From positions 26,420-90,419 of the forward strand of contig NZ_JAODAB010000026.1 in assembly GCF_025336485.1 (NCBI RefSeq): a stretch of 64,000 nt of DNA. Reading direction: 5' to 3'. The notes beneath the pieces are model-generated. The model had not been told where the DNA came from and did no database searches. It saw only the letters and a list, made by a program, of their open reading frames with translations. How positions within the stretch are numbered: the first letter of the stretch is position 1; the number at the start of each line of letters is the position of its first letter. Source of the stretch: Pseudomonas citri. GTDB taxonomy: Bacteria; Pseudomonadota; Gammaproteobacteria; Pseudomonadales; Pseudomonadaceae. This document shows positions 27,152 to 35,134 of the stretch, piece after piece. Position numbers and translations under genes: made by a program.

Positions 27152-28123
27152 TTACCACGGCCATGAAATATCGTGGCCAATACCTTCGATATTGGCTTGC
27201 TTGAACAGAAGCTGAGCAACTGTCAGATCTTGTAACGCCAACCCCGTCATGTCGAAGAGGGTGATGTCATTGGTATTGCGGATGAATTCGACTTGCCCAG
27301 TCAGCAGGTCACCGATTTCAGTTACTGGTGAAGCCGGCGCCCATTGCGTTTCGCCAAACTGACGAGCTTGAGCTTGATCGTCGACAAAGACTTTGGCTTT
27401 GAGCAGTAGCCCTTCCGGCGCTTCCCGTTTGCCCTTAGTGTCTGCACCCACGCAGTTGAAGTGCGTACCGGGTTGGACGGCCTCTAGGTCAAACAGTACC
27501 TGTCCTCCGGGCGTTGCTGTGATGACTACATCACTTTGGGATACGGCATCGTTAGCCGATGCGCTGTGGCGCACAGAGGCGCGTTCTGAAAACTGCGATT
27601 CAAATTGCGCACTCGGTACGCCATCCGCTGTCAGGTAGGTGACATGCTTGATGCTGGACATCACGCGAAGGGCGTAATCCACTTGAATGCTGGCCTGTAC
27701 TCCGGTGCCGAAAACGCAGAGTTGCGAGCTGTCTCGACGAGCAAACATTTCCAGACCCAAAGCTCCGGCAGCGCCCGTCCGGAGTGTCGTAATAGCGTTG
27801 CCATCAATGACACACAGCGGCCGTCCGGTCTCGGGATCGATCAGCAGGATGGTCGCTTGATGCGGTTCACCTTGCAGGGCACGGTTGGTGGGCCAGAAAC
27901 CGGCTGCTTTGAATCCGAGCACGCCCTGGTTGGCGATACCGCCGGATTTGATTCCAAAGATGCCACCCGTGCTGAGCGCTTCGCGAACAACAGGGAAGAC
28001 TTGGCCATCCCCTGCGCTATGCAGATAGAAAGCTTCGCGAACGGCGTTGAGGATCTGCTCGGGTAGCACTAGGGCGTTTACACTATCCCTATCCAGCAGT
28101 TTTAGCGTTTCAATCTTGGACAT
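27152..28123 (-). CDS. ornithine cyclodeaminase / mu-crystallin family (iminosuccinate reductase-like)
   Basis: 323 residues. The substrate lysine/arginine segments GIKSGGIANQG, GFKAAGFWPTN and TTLRTGAAGALG, the nucleotide-binding CVFGTGVQASIQ and the Asp in LFDMTGLALQD are all present. The family includes ornithine cyclodeaminase, ketimine reductases, alanine dehydrogenases, EutC and BhcD (iminosuccinate reductase). Next to a hydroxyaspartate-lyase-like gene, iminosuccinate reduction to aspartate is the most economical role; true ornithine cyclodeaminase has no partner here. First gene of the six-gene operon; repeats over its start suggest regulation. Confidence 0.8.
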   Translation of the reverse strand: MSKIETLKLLDRDSVNALVLPEQILNAVREAFYLHSAGDGQVFPVVREALSTGGIFGIKSGGIANQGVLGFKAAGFWPTNRALQGEPHQATILLIDPETGRPLCVIDGNAITTLRTGAAGALGLEMFARRDSSQLCVFGTGVQASIQVDYALRVMSSIKHVTYLTADGVPSAQFESQFSERASVRHSASANDAVSQSDVVITATPGGQVLFDLEAVQPGTHFNCVGADTKGKREAPEGLLLKAKVFVDDQAQARQFGETQWAPASPVTEIGDLLTGQVEFIRNTNDITLFDMTGLALQDLTVAQLLFKQANIEGIGHDISWPW

Positions 28124-28180
28124 TATGCGCGCCTGGTACGATAGCTATTTCAGACACATTATCCAGTTCTGGACATTATG
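28118..28180 (-). promoter_or_regulatory. candidate control region of the catabolic operon
   Basis: The 10-mer ggacattatg occurs at 28118-28127 (over the start codon of the first gene) and again at 28171-28180. A perfect palindrome tccag-tt-ctgga lies at 28162-28173, beside the second copy. Position and symmetry fit a regulator site for LysR or the YheO-like protein; exact promoter boxes are not clear. Confidence 0.5.
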
Positions 28181-28865
28181 TAAAGGCACGGTGCAGCCGC
28201 CTGTCAAGAAAGATCGACCGCTCAGCTCATTGCGACGGGCCGCTAGGGCGTCCTGGCGGTTAACTGACGCTGCGCAATGGCTGTGGATTTTTAGCCCGTC
28301 AGGGCAGGCGGAAGTCGGCCAAAAGCGGGCATTAATCTTCGAGGTACTAACCAGAACTCTCATATCCTCAATTGAGAACTATCGTGATGGTTGCGAAACC
28401 GCCTGTGAATCTCCCCGGGTTTCTTGGATAGTGAGCGACCGCTTCTGGCCGATTCTGTTGAAAAAGTCGGCCATGGTTTCCTCGGCAGAAAAGTACGCGC
28501 GTGAGATTGAAATCTTTACTTTGAGCAGAGGCTTCCGGACTCAGATTTCACGTATGAACGTGCAAAAAAGGCGTTTTCACCGATGAGCGATGAGACCGTT
28601 TCGGCAAAGCGACTTTTTCAACAGAATCGGCCGACTGCTGCCCTTGGCCTGTGACAGCAATCGGCCCAAAAGCAGGCACTCGGATGTGTGTTCCTGATCT
28701 TGCACAGAATTGCCTGCGTACACCACCTTCGGCAGTTTGCTGCTGCCGTGCTCATGGGGTATCGAAAGAACTCCAATAAAATATGGGCTTGATCAGGATA
28801 ATCGTAGGGATATGAATACTAATAATCAGCATAATTTCATTGTAAAACAAATGCTTATTTTTCTA
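28181..28865. other. 685-base island end without a supportable gene
   Basis: Short frames on both strands show no known domain and no good start sites. The stretch holds a 186-bp element with inverted ends (28447-28632) and is AT-rich from about 28770 to the right repeat. It looks like insertion-sequence debris at the distal end of the island. Confidence 0.5.
28447..28632. mobile_element. MITE-like 186-bp element with 23-bp perfect inverted repeats
   Basis: ggccgattctgttgaaaaag plus tcg at 28447-28469 is exactly complementary to 28610-28632. The interior is too short for a transposase. Ends containing ctgttgaaaaagt recall IS1182/IS5-type termini in Pseudomonas, from memory only. No clear target duplication is visible. 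It may be a non-autonomous element or the joined ends of a deleted insertion sequence. Confidence 0.65.
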
Positions 28866-28905
28866 TTCGAGTCCAGGTCGTGGAGCCAGACAAGGTTCCA
28901 GAGAA
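28866..28905 (+). repeat. attR: orphan 3' end of tRNA-Asn
   Basis: Identical over 40 bases to 17316-17355. The first 23 bases are the last 23 of tRNA-Asn, with no tRNA body upstream. It marks the distal end of the island. Confidence 0.95.
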
Positions 28906-28924
28906 AGCTGTGAACCGCCCGAGA

Positions 28925-28948
28925 AACCCGCCTGATGGCGGGTTTTTT
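28925..28948 (+). terminator. original tRNA-Asn terminator (right copy)
   Basis: aacccgcc-tgat-ggcgggtt plus six T. It matches the terminator at 17385-17408 except in the loop, and is probably the pre-integration chromosomal version. Confidence 0.85.
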
Positions 28949-29004
28949 CGTTTTTGGCGCTGCCCAATACGAAGCGCCGCCCGGCATCGACAGCGGACCA
29001 GGGG

Positions 29005-30270
29005 CTATCGATACACAGGATGACGACGGCACAACGTCACCACCTGTTCGCGCACCTGCCAGGCGACCCGCTCGCTGCCACCGGACTCCAGTGCATCCAG
29101 CACATCACAGAGCCAACCGGCCAGTTGCTCGCACTCCGCCACGCCGAACCCGCGGGTGGTCACGGCCGGGGTGCCGATGCGCAGTCCCGAGGTCACGAAC
29201 GGCGAACGCGGATCGTTTGGCACCGAGTTCTTGTTGGCCGTGATGTAGGCATCACTCAGCGCCGCATCAGCTTCCTTACCGGTGTAAGGCTTGTCGGACA
29301 GGTCGATCAACATCATATGGTTGTCAGTCCCCCCGGAGACGATCCTGTAGCCACGCCGTTGCAGCACGGCGGCCATGGCCCGGGCATTGATCACGACCTG
29401 CTGCTGATAGATTTTGAACCCGGGCGCCAGCGCTTCCTTGAAGGCAACGGCCTTGGCGGCGATCTGATGCATCAGCGGACCGCCCTGGACACCCGGGAAT
29501 ACCGCCGAGTCGAGTTTCTTGTAGAACGCCTCATCCTGGCCCTTGGACAGGATCAAACCGCCCCGTGGGCCGCGCAGGGTCTTGTGGGTGGTACTGGTGA
29601 CGACATGAGCGTGGGGCAATGGATCCGGATACTCGCCCGCCGCCACCAGGCCGGCGACATGGGCCATGTCAACCCAGAAAATCGCCCCGACCTTGTCGGC
29701 GATGGTGCGCATGCGGGCCCAGTCCTTGTAGCGGGAGTAGGCGGAAAAGCCACCAATCAGCATTTTCGGCCGGGTCTGCAGGGCGATGCGCTCCATCTCG
29801 TCGTAGTCGATCAGCCCGGTCTGCGGGTCGAGGCCGTAGGGAACGATCGTGTAGTGGCGGCCGGAGAAATTGACGGGATTGCCGTGGGTCAGATGACCAC
29901 CCTGGGCCAGGTTCATCCCCATCACGGTGTCGCCCGGATTGATCAGGGCCAGGAACACCGCGGCATTGGCCTGGGCACCGGCATGCGGTTGGACGTTGGC
30001 GTAATCGCAATCGAACAGCGCCTTGACCCGTTCGATGGCCAGGCGTTCAGCCACGTCGACGTATTCACAGCCGCTGTAGTAACGCTTGCCCGGATAACCT
30101 TCGGCGTACTTGTTGGTGAACACTGAGTTCTGTACCGCCATCACCAACGGGCTGGCGTAGTTTTCGGAAGCGATCAACTCGACGTGATCTTCTTGGCGGC
30201 GCTCTTCGTCACGAACAGCCTTCGACAGATCGGCGTCGAAGGCGGCGAGGGTCAGGGAAGTGTCGTACAT
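29005..30270 (-). CDS. glyA: serine hydroxymethyltransferase
   Basis: About 421 residues, full-length SHMT, which interconverts serine and glycine with tetrahydrofolate. The PLP lysine is in VVTSTTHKTLRGPRGG, and QPHAGAQANAAVFLALINPG is a family signature. I start at MYDTSLTLAAFDADL (30270); the frame extends upstream to 30330 without conservation. It is followed on the same strand only by the island border. A YggS-type PLP-homeostasis gene lies upstream and a MocR regulator diverges, suggesting a PLP/glycine-responsive unit. It is probably one of several glyA copies in this genus. Confidence 0.95.
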   Translation of the reverse strand: MYDTSLTLAAFDADLSKAVRDEERRQEDHVELIASENYASPLVMAVQNSVFTNKYAEGYPGKRYYSGCEYVDVAERLAIERVKALFDCDYANVQPHAGAQANAAVFLALINPGDTVMGMNLAQGGHLTHGNPVNFSGRHYTIVPYGLDPQTGLIDYDEMERIALQTRPKMLIGGFSAYSRYKDWARMRTIADKVGAIFWVDMAHVAGLVAAGEYPDPLPHAHVVTSTTHKTLRGPRGGLILSKGQDEAFYKKLDSAVFPGVQGGPLMHQIAAKAVAFKEALAPGFKIYQQQVVINARAMAAVLQRRGYRIVSGGTDNHMMLIDLSDKPYTGKEADAALSDAYITANKNSVPNDPRSPFVTSGLRIGTPAVTTRGFGVAECEQLAGWLCDVLDALESGGSERVAWQVREQVVTLCRRHPVYR

Positions 30271-30371
30271 GATGATTGGGTCCTGAAGGAGAAAATGGGC
30301 CGACTGCCATACCTGCCATGACAAAGCCACGCAGTTGCAGCCGGTCGTGAATCAAAAGCTCCGCGGAGGCG

Positions 30372-31190
30372 CTAGGGGCAGGCATCCGCCGTAGGCCAGT
30401 AATAGGCATCCGGCATGGCCCGGGCACCGAAAATGGCCTGGCCGACGCGCACCACGGTCGCACCTTCTTCGATGGCGATCTCGAAATCACCGGACATGCC
30501 CATGGACAGCTCCTCCAGCCCGATACCGGGCGGTGCGTCCTGGCGCAGGCGCTCACGCAGTTCACGCAGCCGCACGAAGCACGGGCGGACCCGGCTGACG
30601 TCAGCCGAAAACAGGGCCAGCGTCATCAGGCCTTGCACCCGCAGCGCAGAGAACGCCGGCAGCGCACGCAAAAACCCGCCAACGTCGTCCGGCGCCAGAC
30701 CGTACTTGCTGACCTCCCCGGAGGTGTTGACCTGGACGAACACATCCAGCTGCCGACCTTCGATGTGCAGGCGACGATCCAGAGCCTCGGCCACCCGCAG
30801 GCTGTCCAGCGCCTGGAACTCGCTGGCGAAACGCGCCACCTGCTTGACTTTGTTGGTTTGCAGATGGCCGATGACCGACCATTGCAGGTCAGTCAAATCG
30901 GCCATGGCTTCCCATTTGCGCTGCGCTTCCTGCACCTTGTTCTCGCCCAATAGCCGGCACCCGGCGGCATAGGCCATACGCAGGTGAGCTTCGTCGAAGG
31001 TCTTGCTCACGGGCAGCAGGCGCACACTCGCTGGATCACGACCGGCCCGCAGGCAAGCGCTGGCGATGCGCTGCTGCACGGCCGCCAGATTGCGGCGAAA
31101 GTCCTCGACGCTGTTGGCCTGCGGGTAGCGACCATGCTGCTCGTGCAGGGTCAGGGTGTCGGGGGCGACTTCATCCATTCGGGCTTGCAT
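30372..31190 (-). CDS. YggS-family PLP homeostasis protein
   Basis: A 272-residue alanine-racemase-like barrel that binds PLP but has no known catalytic activity; family members buffer PLP and amino acid pools. The PLP lysine is in RLLPVSKTFDEA. LLGENKVQEAQRKWE, WSVIGHLQTNKVK and LSMGMSGDFEIAIEEG are family signatures. It has about 35 extra N-terminal residues compared with classic YggS, so the true start may be the later position near NSVEDFRRNL. It lies about 100 bases upstream of glyA on the same strand. Confidence 0.93.
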   Translation of the reverse strand: MQARMDEVAPDTLTLHEQHGRYPQANSVEDFRRNLAAVQQRIASACLRAGRDPASVRLLPVSKTFDEAHLRMAYAAGCRLLGENKVQEAQRKWEAMADLTDLQWSVIGHLQTNKVKQVARFASEFQALDSLRVAEALDRRLHIEGRQLDVFVQVNTSGEVSKYGLAPDDVGGFLRALPAFSALRVQGLMTLALFSADVSRVRPCFVRLRELRERLRQDAPPGIGLEELSMGMSGDFEIAIEEGATVVRVGQAIFGARAMPDAYYWPTADACP

Positions 31191-31230
31191 CAGGTGGCGG
31201 CTCCTTGCAATAGCGATGGGCAGAGTCTAC

Positions 31231-31266
31231 GGATAAACTGGCCTGTCAGTTAAGGCCAATTTATCC
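31231..31266. promoter_or_regulatory. long palindrome between yggS-glyA and mocR
   Basis: Arms ggataaactggcct (31231-31244) and aggccaatttatcc (31253-31266) are complementary at 13 of 14 positions, with an 8-base centre. It sits in the 92-base gap between the divergent genes and is the likely binding site of the MocR protein. Confidence 0.75.
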
Positions 31267-31282
31267 ATATGAGGCAGACCGC

Positions 31283-32800
31283 ATGACGAAGACCTTCGAG
31301 CTCGAAACGCTGAAGATACGACTCAACGATGCGGAGTTTCAGCGGCTGGATCTGCATCAGCGGATTCAGCGTGCCCTGTGTGCGCTGATCCTCGAGGGCG
31401 CCCTTGCCCCTGGCCTGAAGCTGCCGGCGACCCGGGTCCTGGCCAAGACGCTCGCCGTTGCCCGGGACACGGTGGAAAACGCCTATATGCAATTGCACCG
31501 CGATGGCTTCATCGTGCGGCGCGGGGGCTCGGGCAGCTATGTGTCCGAGACGATTGGCGCCGAATTGCGCGGGGCTGCGCGCCGCCGCATGAAACTGCCA
31601 GACACCCGGCGCAGCGAGACGACACCCGGATCGGGCTTGAGCCGGCGCGGCCGGATGATCTTCGACAGTGGCGGCGTCAACGATCAACAAGTGATCAAGG
31701 CTTTTGCCACGGGGCTGCCGGAAACCCGCACCTTCCCCACCGAGCTATGGGAGCGCCTGCAACGCCAGGTCATGAAAGACTATCGCGACAGCGTCCTGCT
31801 GCATGGCGACCCGCAAGGCGCCGAGCCTTTGCGCAAGGCGATCGCCACCTACTTGAACCTCGAACGCGGGGCCAAATGCTCCCCCGACCAGGTCTTGGTG
31901 TTGAGCAGCACTCGCCAGGCCCTGTTCCTGTGCGCGCAGTTACTCGTGGACGCCGGCAAACCGATCCTGCTGGAAAACCCGGGCTACTACGGCGCCAGAA
32001 AGGCGTTTGAAGCCGCCGAGGCCAAGATCGTACCCATTGACGTCGACGCACTGGGCATACGCACGGACCTGCTGCGGGCAGACCGCAGCGGCGCCCATTG
32101 CGTGTATGTCACGCCTTCGCATCAATACCCCACCGGGGCGACCTTGTCGCTGGAACGCCGTCTCGAACTGATCAACTGGGCGAGCGAGCACGGCAAATGG
32201 ATCATCGAGGACGACTACGACAGCGAGTTCCATTACGACGGACTGCCCACCGCGTGCGTGCAGGGCCTGGACCGGTACCAACGCACGATTTACCTCGGCA
32301 CCTTCAGCAAAACGCTCTCCCCAGGGCTGCGGATAGGCTATATGGTGCTCCCTTTCGAGCTGGTCAAAGCCTTCACCTACGCACGCAGCATCATGGACGG
32401 CCACACCCCGCAGATTCCCCAACTGACCCTGGCGCGCTTCATGGAGGACGGCCACTACAACGCCCATGTCCGGGCCATGCGCAAACTCTACGCCGGGCGC
32501 CGCACCACCCTGCTCGATGCCATCGGCAAGCACCTGAACGGCATCGCTACTGCCTTGCGCCCCCAAGGCGGGTTGCAGATTCCTTGCTTGCTGGCCGACG
32601 GCTGGTCTGAGGAAAAGACCATCCACCAGGCGGCTCTCGCGGGCGTGCAGCTCCCCGGTCTCAGTCGGCTCTACGCCGGCGAGCCGAAGCAACAAGGATG
32701 GCTATTGGGCTATTCGTCCCTGGCCGCCCATGAAATCGAAGCAGCCGTCCAGCGCCTGGCCCACGCGCTGGGCCGCCGCCCTTCTTCGATGGCCAGATAA
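31283..32800 (+). CDS. MocR/PdxR-type GntR regulator with aminotransferase domain
   Basis: 505 residues. A GntR winged helix (residues ~20-90, LPATRVLAKTLAVARDTVEN) is fused to a class I aminotransferase fold (~125-495). The PLP lysine is K343 in LGTFSKTLSPGLRIGYM, and EDDYDSEFHYDG carries the pyridine-binding Asp. MocR proteins sense PLP or amino-PLP adducts. Here the gene diverges from yggS and glyA, both tied to PLP, so it probably controls them through the palindrome at 31231-31266. It is full length, with all cofactor residues present. Confidence 0.94.
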   Translation: MTKTFELETLKIRLNDAEFQRLDLHQRIQRALCALILEGALAPGLKLPATRVLAKTLAVARDTVENAYMQLHRDGFIVRRGGSGSYVSETIGAELRGAARRRMKLPDTRRSETTPGSGLSRRGRMIFDSGGVNDQQVIKAFATGLPETRTFPTELWERLQRQVMKDYRDSVLLHGDPQGAEPLRKAIATYLNLERGAKCSPDQVLVLSSTRQALFLCAQLLVDAGKPILLENPGYYGARKAFEAAEAKIVPIDVDALGIRTDLLRADRSGAHCVYVTPSHQYPTGATLSLERRLELINWASEHGKWIIEDDYDSEFHYDGLPTACVQGLDRYQRTIYLGTFSKTLSPGLRIGYMVLPFELVKAFTYARSIMDGHTPQIPQLTLARFMEDGHYNAHVRAMRKLYAGRRTTLLDAIGKHLNGIATALRPQGGLQIPCLLADGWSEEKTIHQAALAGVQLPGLSRLYAGEPKQQGWLLGYSSLAAHEIEAAVQRLAHALGRRPSSMAR

Positions 32801-32969
32801 GCCTGCCCGAGGTCGCTACCGGAACAATAATCCGGCGCCAAAAAGGCATTATGGTCCGGATCCTGCTTTCTTTTTCCTATAACCCCAGCTGTCACATGCG
32901 CGTCACGGCCCTGCCGCAAGCTGGTGCTGTCCGTCACGAACAGCTTTTCATAACAACAAGGACGAAGGT

Positions 32970-33164
32970 ATGCCCACGCAAAACCCCCATCACATTGTTG
33001 GTCTGTGCACGTCCAGCAAGGTGTACAACGCGCTGACAGAGCTCAAGCAGCTGGAAGGCCATCGCAGCGCCAAATACCTTTCCCTGCTGACCGAAAGGCT
33101 GGTTCGCAAGGGCTTGCTCAACGAGCAGGAAGTGGTGCACATGCTCGATCGGGTCGTCGACTGA
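32970..33164 (+). CDS. small conserved-looking hypothetical protein (64 aa)
   Basis: A 64-residue hydrophilic protein, MPTQNPHHIVGLCTSSKVYN onward, probably alpha-helical, with no membrane segment. AAGGA seven bases before the ATG makes a good ribosome site, which supports it as real. I do not recognise a family; the C-terminal half (KYLSLLTERLVRKGLLNEQE) looks like a small helical domain. It stands alone after mocR. Confidence 0.65.
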   Translation: MPTQNPHHIVGLCTSSKVYNALTELKQLEGHRSAKYLSLLTERLVRKGLLNEQEVVHMLDRVVD

Positions 33165-33252
33165 GGGGCGTCGATTCCTACTATCGAGGTTGTTGATTTT
33201 TCGTCACCACGGTTGAGTCGTAAGGTAACCCCATCGCCCGATGGAGGTTCCC

Positions 33253-33435
33253 ATGCCCAAGATTCAAATCATGTCTGTCATTGGCAGCGCCGTTCCCGCC
33301 CCTCTCAGGGAGCGCGGACTGCTGGCCTGCTGGTATCTGGTGCACGATGGCGTGACCATCAGCGGCCCATTGACCTCACTACCCGCCGCGCAAGCCATGT
33401 CGCAACGTATTGGTCCTTATCTATTGACGGCCTAA
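33253..33435 (+). CDS. small hypothetical protein (60 aa)
   Basis: Starts at MPKIQIMSVIGS, with GGAGG five bases upstream deciding this start over the in-frame ATG at 33241. It contains LLACWYLVHDGVTISGPLTS, suggesting a small beta-rich domain. No family recognised and no signal peptide. It may be cotranscribed with the small gene 90 bases upstream. Confidence 0.6.
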   Translation: MPKIQIMSVIGSAVPAPLRERGLLACWYLVHDGVTISGPLTSLPAAQAMSQRIGPYLLTA

Positions 33436-33610
33436 AACAGGTTCACCCGGGGCCTATGCTCGACAAACAGCCTCCAGCAGGCGCAATGAACATTAGTCCG
33501 CCGTGACTCGCCGGAGTGCCGTCGCGTTTCCCCTGCGGCATTGACCGAGATCAATAATCGCAGGCCGTTCATGTCGTAATCTCGCCGCCTTTTGCGATCC
33601 GAACGCCATC

Positions 33611-34948
33611 ATGACTCTCGCCGCCCCCGAACTTCTCGCCCCCGCCGGCACCCTGAAAAACATGCGCTACGCCTTCGCCTACGGTGCCGATGCGGTGTAC
33701 GCCGGTCAGCCGCGCTACAGCTTGCGGGTGCGCAACAATGAATTCGACCACGCCAACCTGGCCCTGGGGATCCGCGAGGCCCAGGCGATGGGCAAGCGTT
33801 TCTACGTGGTGGTGAACATTGCCCCGCACAACGCCAAGCTGCGCACCTTCCTCAAGGACCTGGAGCCGGTGATCGCCATGGCCCCGGACGCGCTGATCAT
33901 GTCCGATCCGGGGCTGATCATGCTGGTTCGCCGGCATTTCCCGCAGATGCCGATCCACCTGTCGGTACAAGCCAACACCGTGAACTGGGCCAGCGTCGAG
34001 TTCTGGCAACAGCAGGGCCTGAGCCGGATCATCCTGTCCCGGGAGCTGTCCCTGGAAGAAATCGCCGAGATCCGCGAACAGGTGCCAGCCATGGAGCTGG
34101 AGGTGTTCGTCCACGGTGCGCTGTGCATGGCCTATTCCGGGCGCTGCCTGCTGTCCGGCTATTTGAACAAGCGCGATGCCAACCAGGGCAGTTGCACCAA
34201 TGCCTGCCGCTGGAAGTACTCGGCGCAACCGGCGGTGGAAAATGCCGTGGGCGATATCGTGCACACCTATCAGCCCGAACCGACCCTCGGCCTCGGCGCC
34301 CCCACCGACCAGGTGTTCCTGCTCCAGGAAGCCAACCGCCCGGACGAATCCATGCCGGCCTTCGAAGACGAACATGGCACCTACATCATGAACGCCAAGG
34401 ACCTGCGGGCCGTGCAGCACGTCGAACGGCTGGCGCGCATGGGTGTGCACTCCTTGAAGATCGAAGGCCGGACCAAGTCGCACTTTTACTGCGCGCGCAC
34501 CACCCAGGTGTATCGCCGGGCCATCGATGACGCCGTGGCCGGTCGGGAGTTCGACCGCAGCCTGATGAACGATCTGGAGTCCCTGGCCCAGCGCGGCTAC
34601 ACCGAAGGCTTTCTACGGCGTCATGTGCATGATGAATATCAGAACTACCAGAACGGCAGCTCCGTGTCGGAGCGCCAGCAGTTCGTCGGCGAACTGACCG
34701 GCGAACGGCGCGAGCGCCTGGCCGAGGTGCGGGTGAAGAACCGCTTCCAGCTGGGCGATCACATCGAGCTGATGACACCCCAGGGCAACTTTCACTTCGA
34801 CCTGCATCAGTTGCAGGACGCCAAGGGTCAAAGCATCGAGGTGGCGCCGGGGGATGGGCATGTGGTCTACGTGCCGATCCCGGATGCAGTGGATTTGCGG
34901 TTCGGGTTGTTGATGAAGGATGTGCGCGAGTTGCCTACCGGACCATGA
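33611..34948 (+). CDS. yegQ: U32 peptidase-family tRNA hydroxylation protein TrhP/YegQ
   Basis: 445 residues of the U32 family. The N-terminal barrel starts APELLAPAGTLKNMRYAFAY, and the family signature ELEVFVHGALCMAYSGRCLL carries the conserved cysteines, followed by NQGSCTNACRWKY with further cysteines. In E. coli this protein (TrhP) takes part in prephenate-dependent 5-hydroxyuridine formation in tRNA wobble positions rather than proteolysis. Full length and apparently monocistronic. A Pseudomonas intergenic palindrome follows. Confidence 0.92.
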   Translation: MTLAAPELLAPAGTLKNMRYAFAYGADAVYAGQPRYSLRVRNNEFDHANLALGIREAQAMGKRFYVVVNIAPHNAKLRTFLKDLEPVIAMAPDALIMSDPGLIMLVRRHFPQMPIHLSVQANTVNWASVEFWQQQGLSRIILSRELSLEEIAEIREQVPAMELEVFVHGALCMAYSGRCLLSGYLNKRDANQGSCTNACRWKYSAQPAVENAVGDIVHTYQPEPTLGLGAPTDQVFLLQEANRPDESMPAFEDEHGTYIMNAKDLRAVQHVERLARMGVHSLKIEGRTKSHFYCARTTQVYRRAIDDAVAGREFDRSLMNDLESLAQRGYTEGFLRRHVHDEYQNYQNGSSVSERQQFVGELTGERRERLAEVRVKNRFQLGDHIELMTPQGNFHFDLHQLQDAKGQSIEVAPGDGHVVYVPIPDAVDLRFGLLMKDVRELPTGP

Positions 34949-34951
34949 AAC

Positions 34952-34981
34952 TGTGGCGAGGGGATTTATCTCGTCACCACA
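34952..34981. repeat. intergenic palindrome (tgtggcgagg type)
   Basis: tgtggcgagggga and tctcgtcaccaca form an imperfect hairpin, one of the Pseudomonas REP-like families; it recurs at 59124-59153 and 61471-61496. Confidence 0.75.
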
Positions 34982-35010
34982 ATGAGGCATGACTTGAGTG
35001 GGTGGCCCCC

Positions 35011-35125
35011 TTGCGACAGGAACTGCCGAAGGCTGCGATCCTCCCCTCCCGATAGGGCCCGGTTGCCCGGGCGTTACCTCTGGATCGAGAGCGAAAGATC
35101 GCAGCCTTCGGCAGCTCCTGCGCAA
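35011..35125. repeat. long inverted repeat between yegQ and the chemoreceptor gene
   Basis: ggaactgccgaaggctgcga and its near-complement tcgcagccttcggcagctcc are separated by about 55 bases. It ends 10 bases before the chemoreceptor stop, so it could also end transcription from both sides. It belongs to a different palindrome family from the gtgggagcaag type. Confidence 0.8.
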
Positions 35126-35134
35126 CGTGCCGGA

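Noticed and set aside
19537..28123. Complete beta-hydroxyaspartate cycle (BhcABCD)
   Set aside because: Relatives of BhcB, BhcC and BhcD are present, but there is no BhcA-type aspartate-glyoxylate aminotransferase or IclR regulator. The fold-type-III enzyme looks more like the dehydratase than the aldolase. The nearby class I aminotransferase lies outside the island.
26166..28123. Ectoine/hydroxyectoine degradation genes eutB and eutC
   Set aside because: The families match, but the EutD hydrolase, EutE deacetylase and ectoine transporters are absent.
28145..28586. Short frames on both strands before the right island end
   Set aside because: No start signals or domains; the region is better explained by insertion-element remnants.
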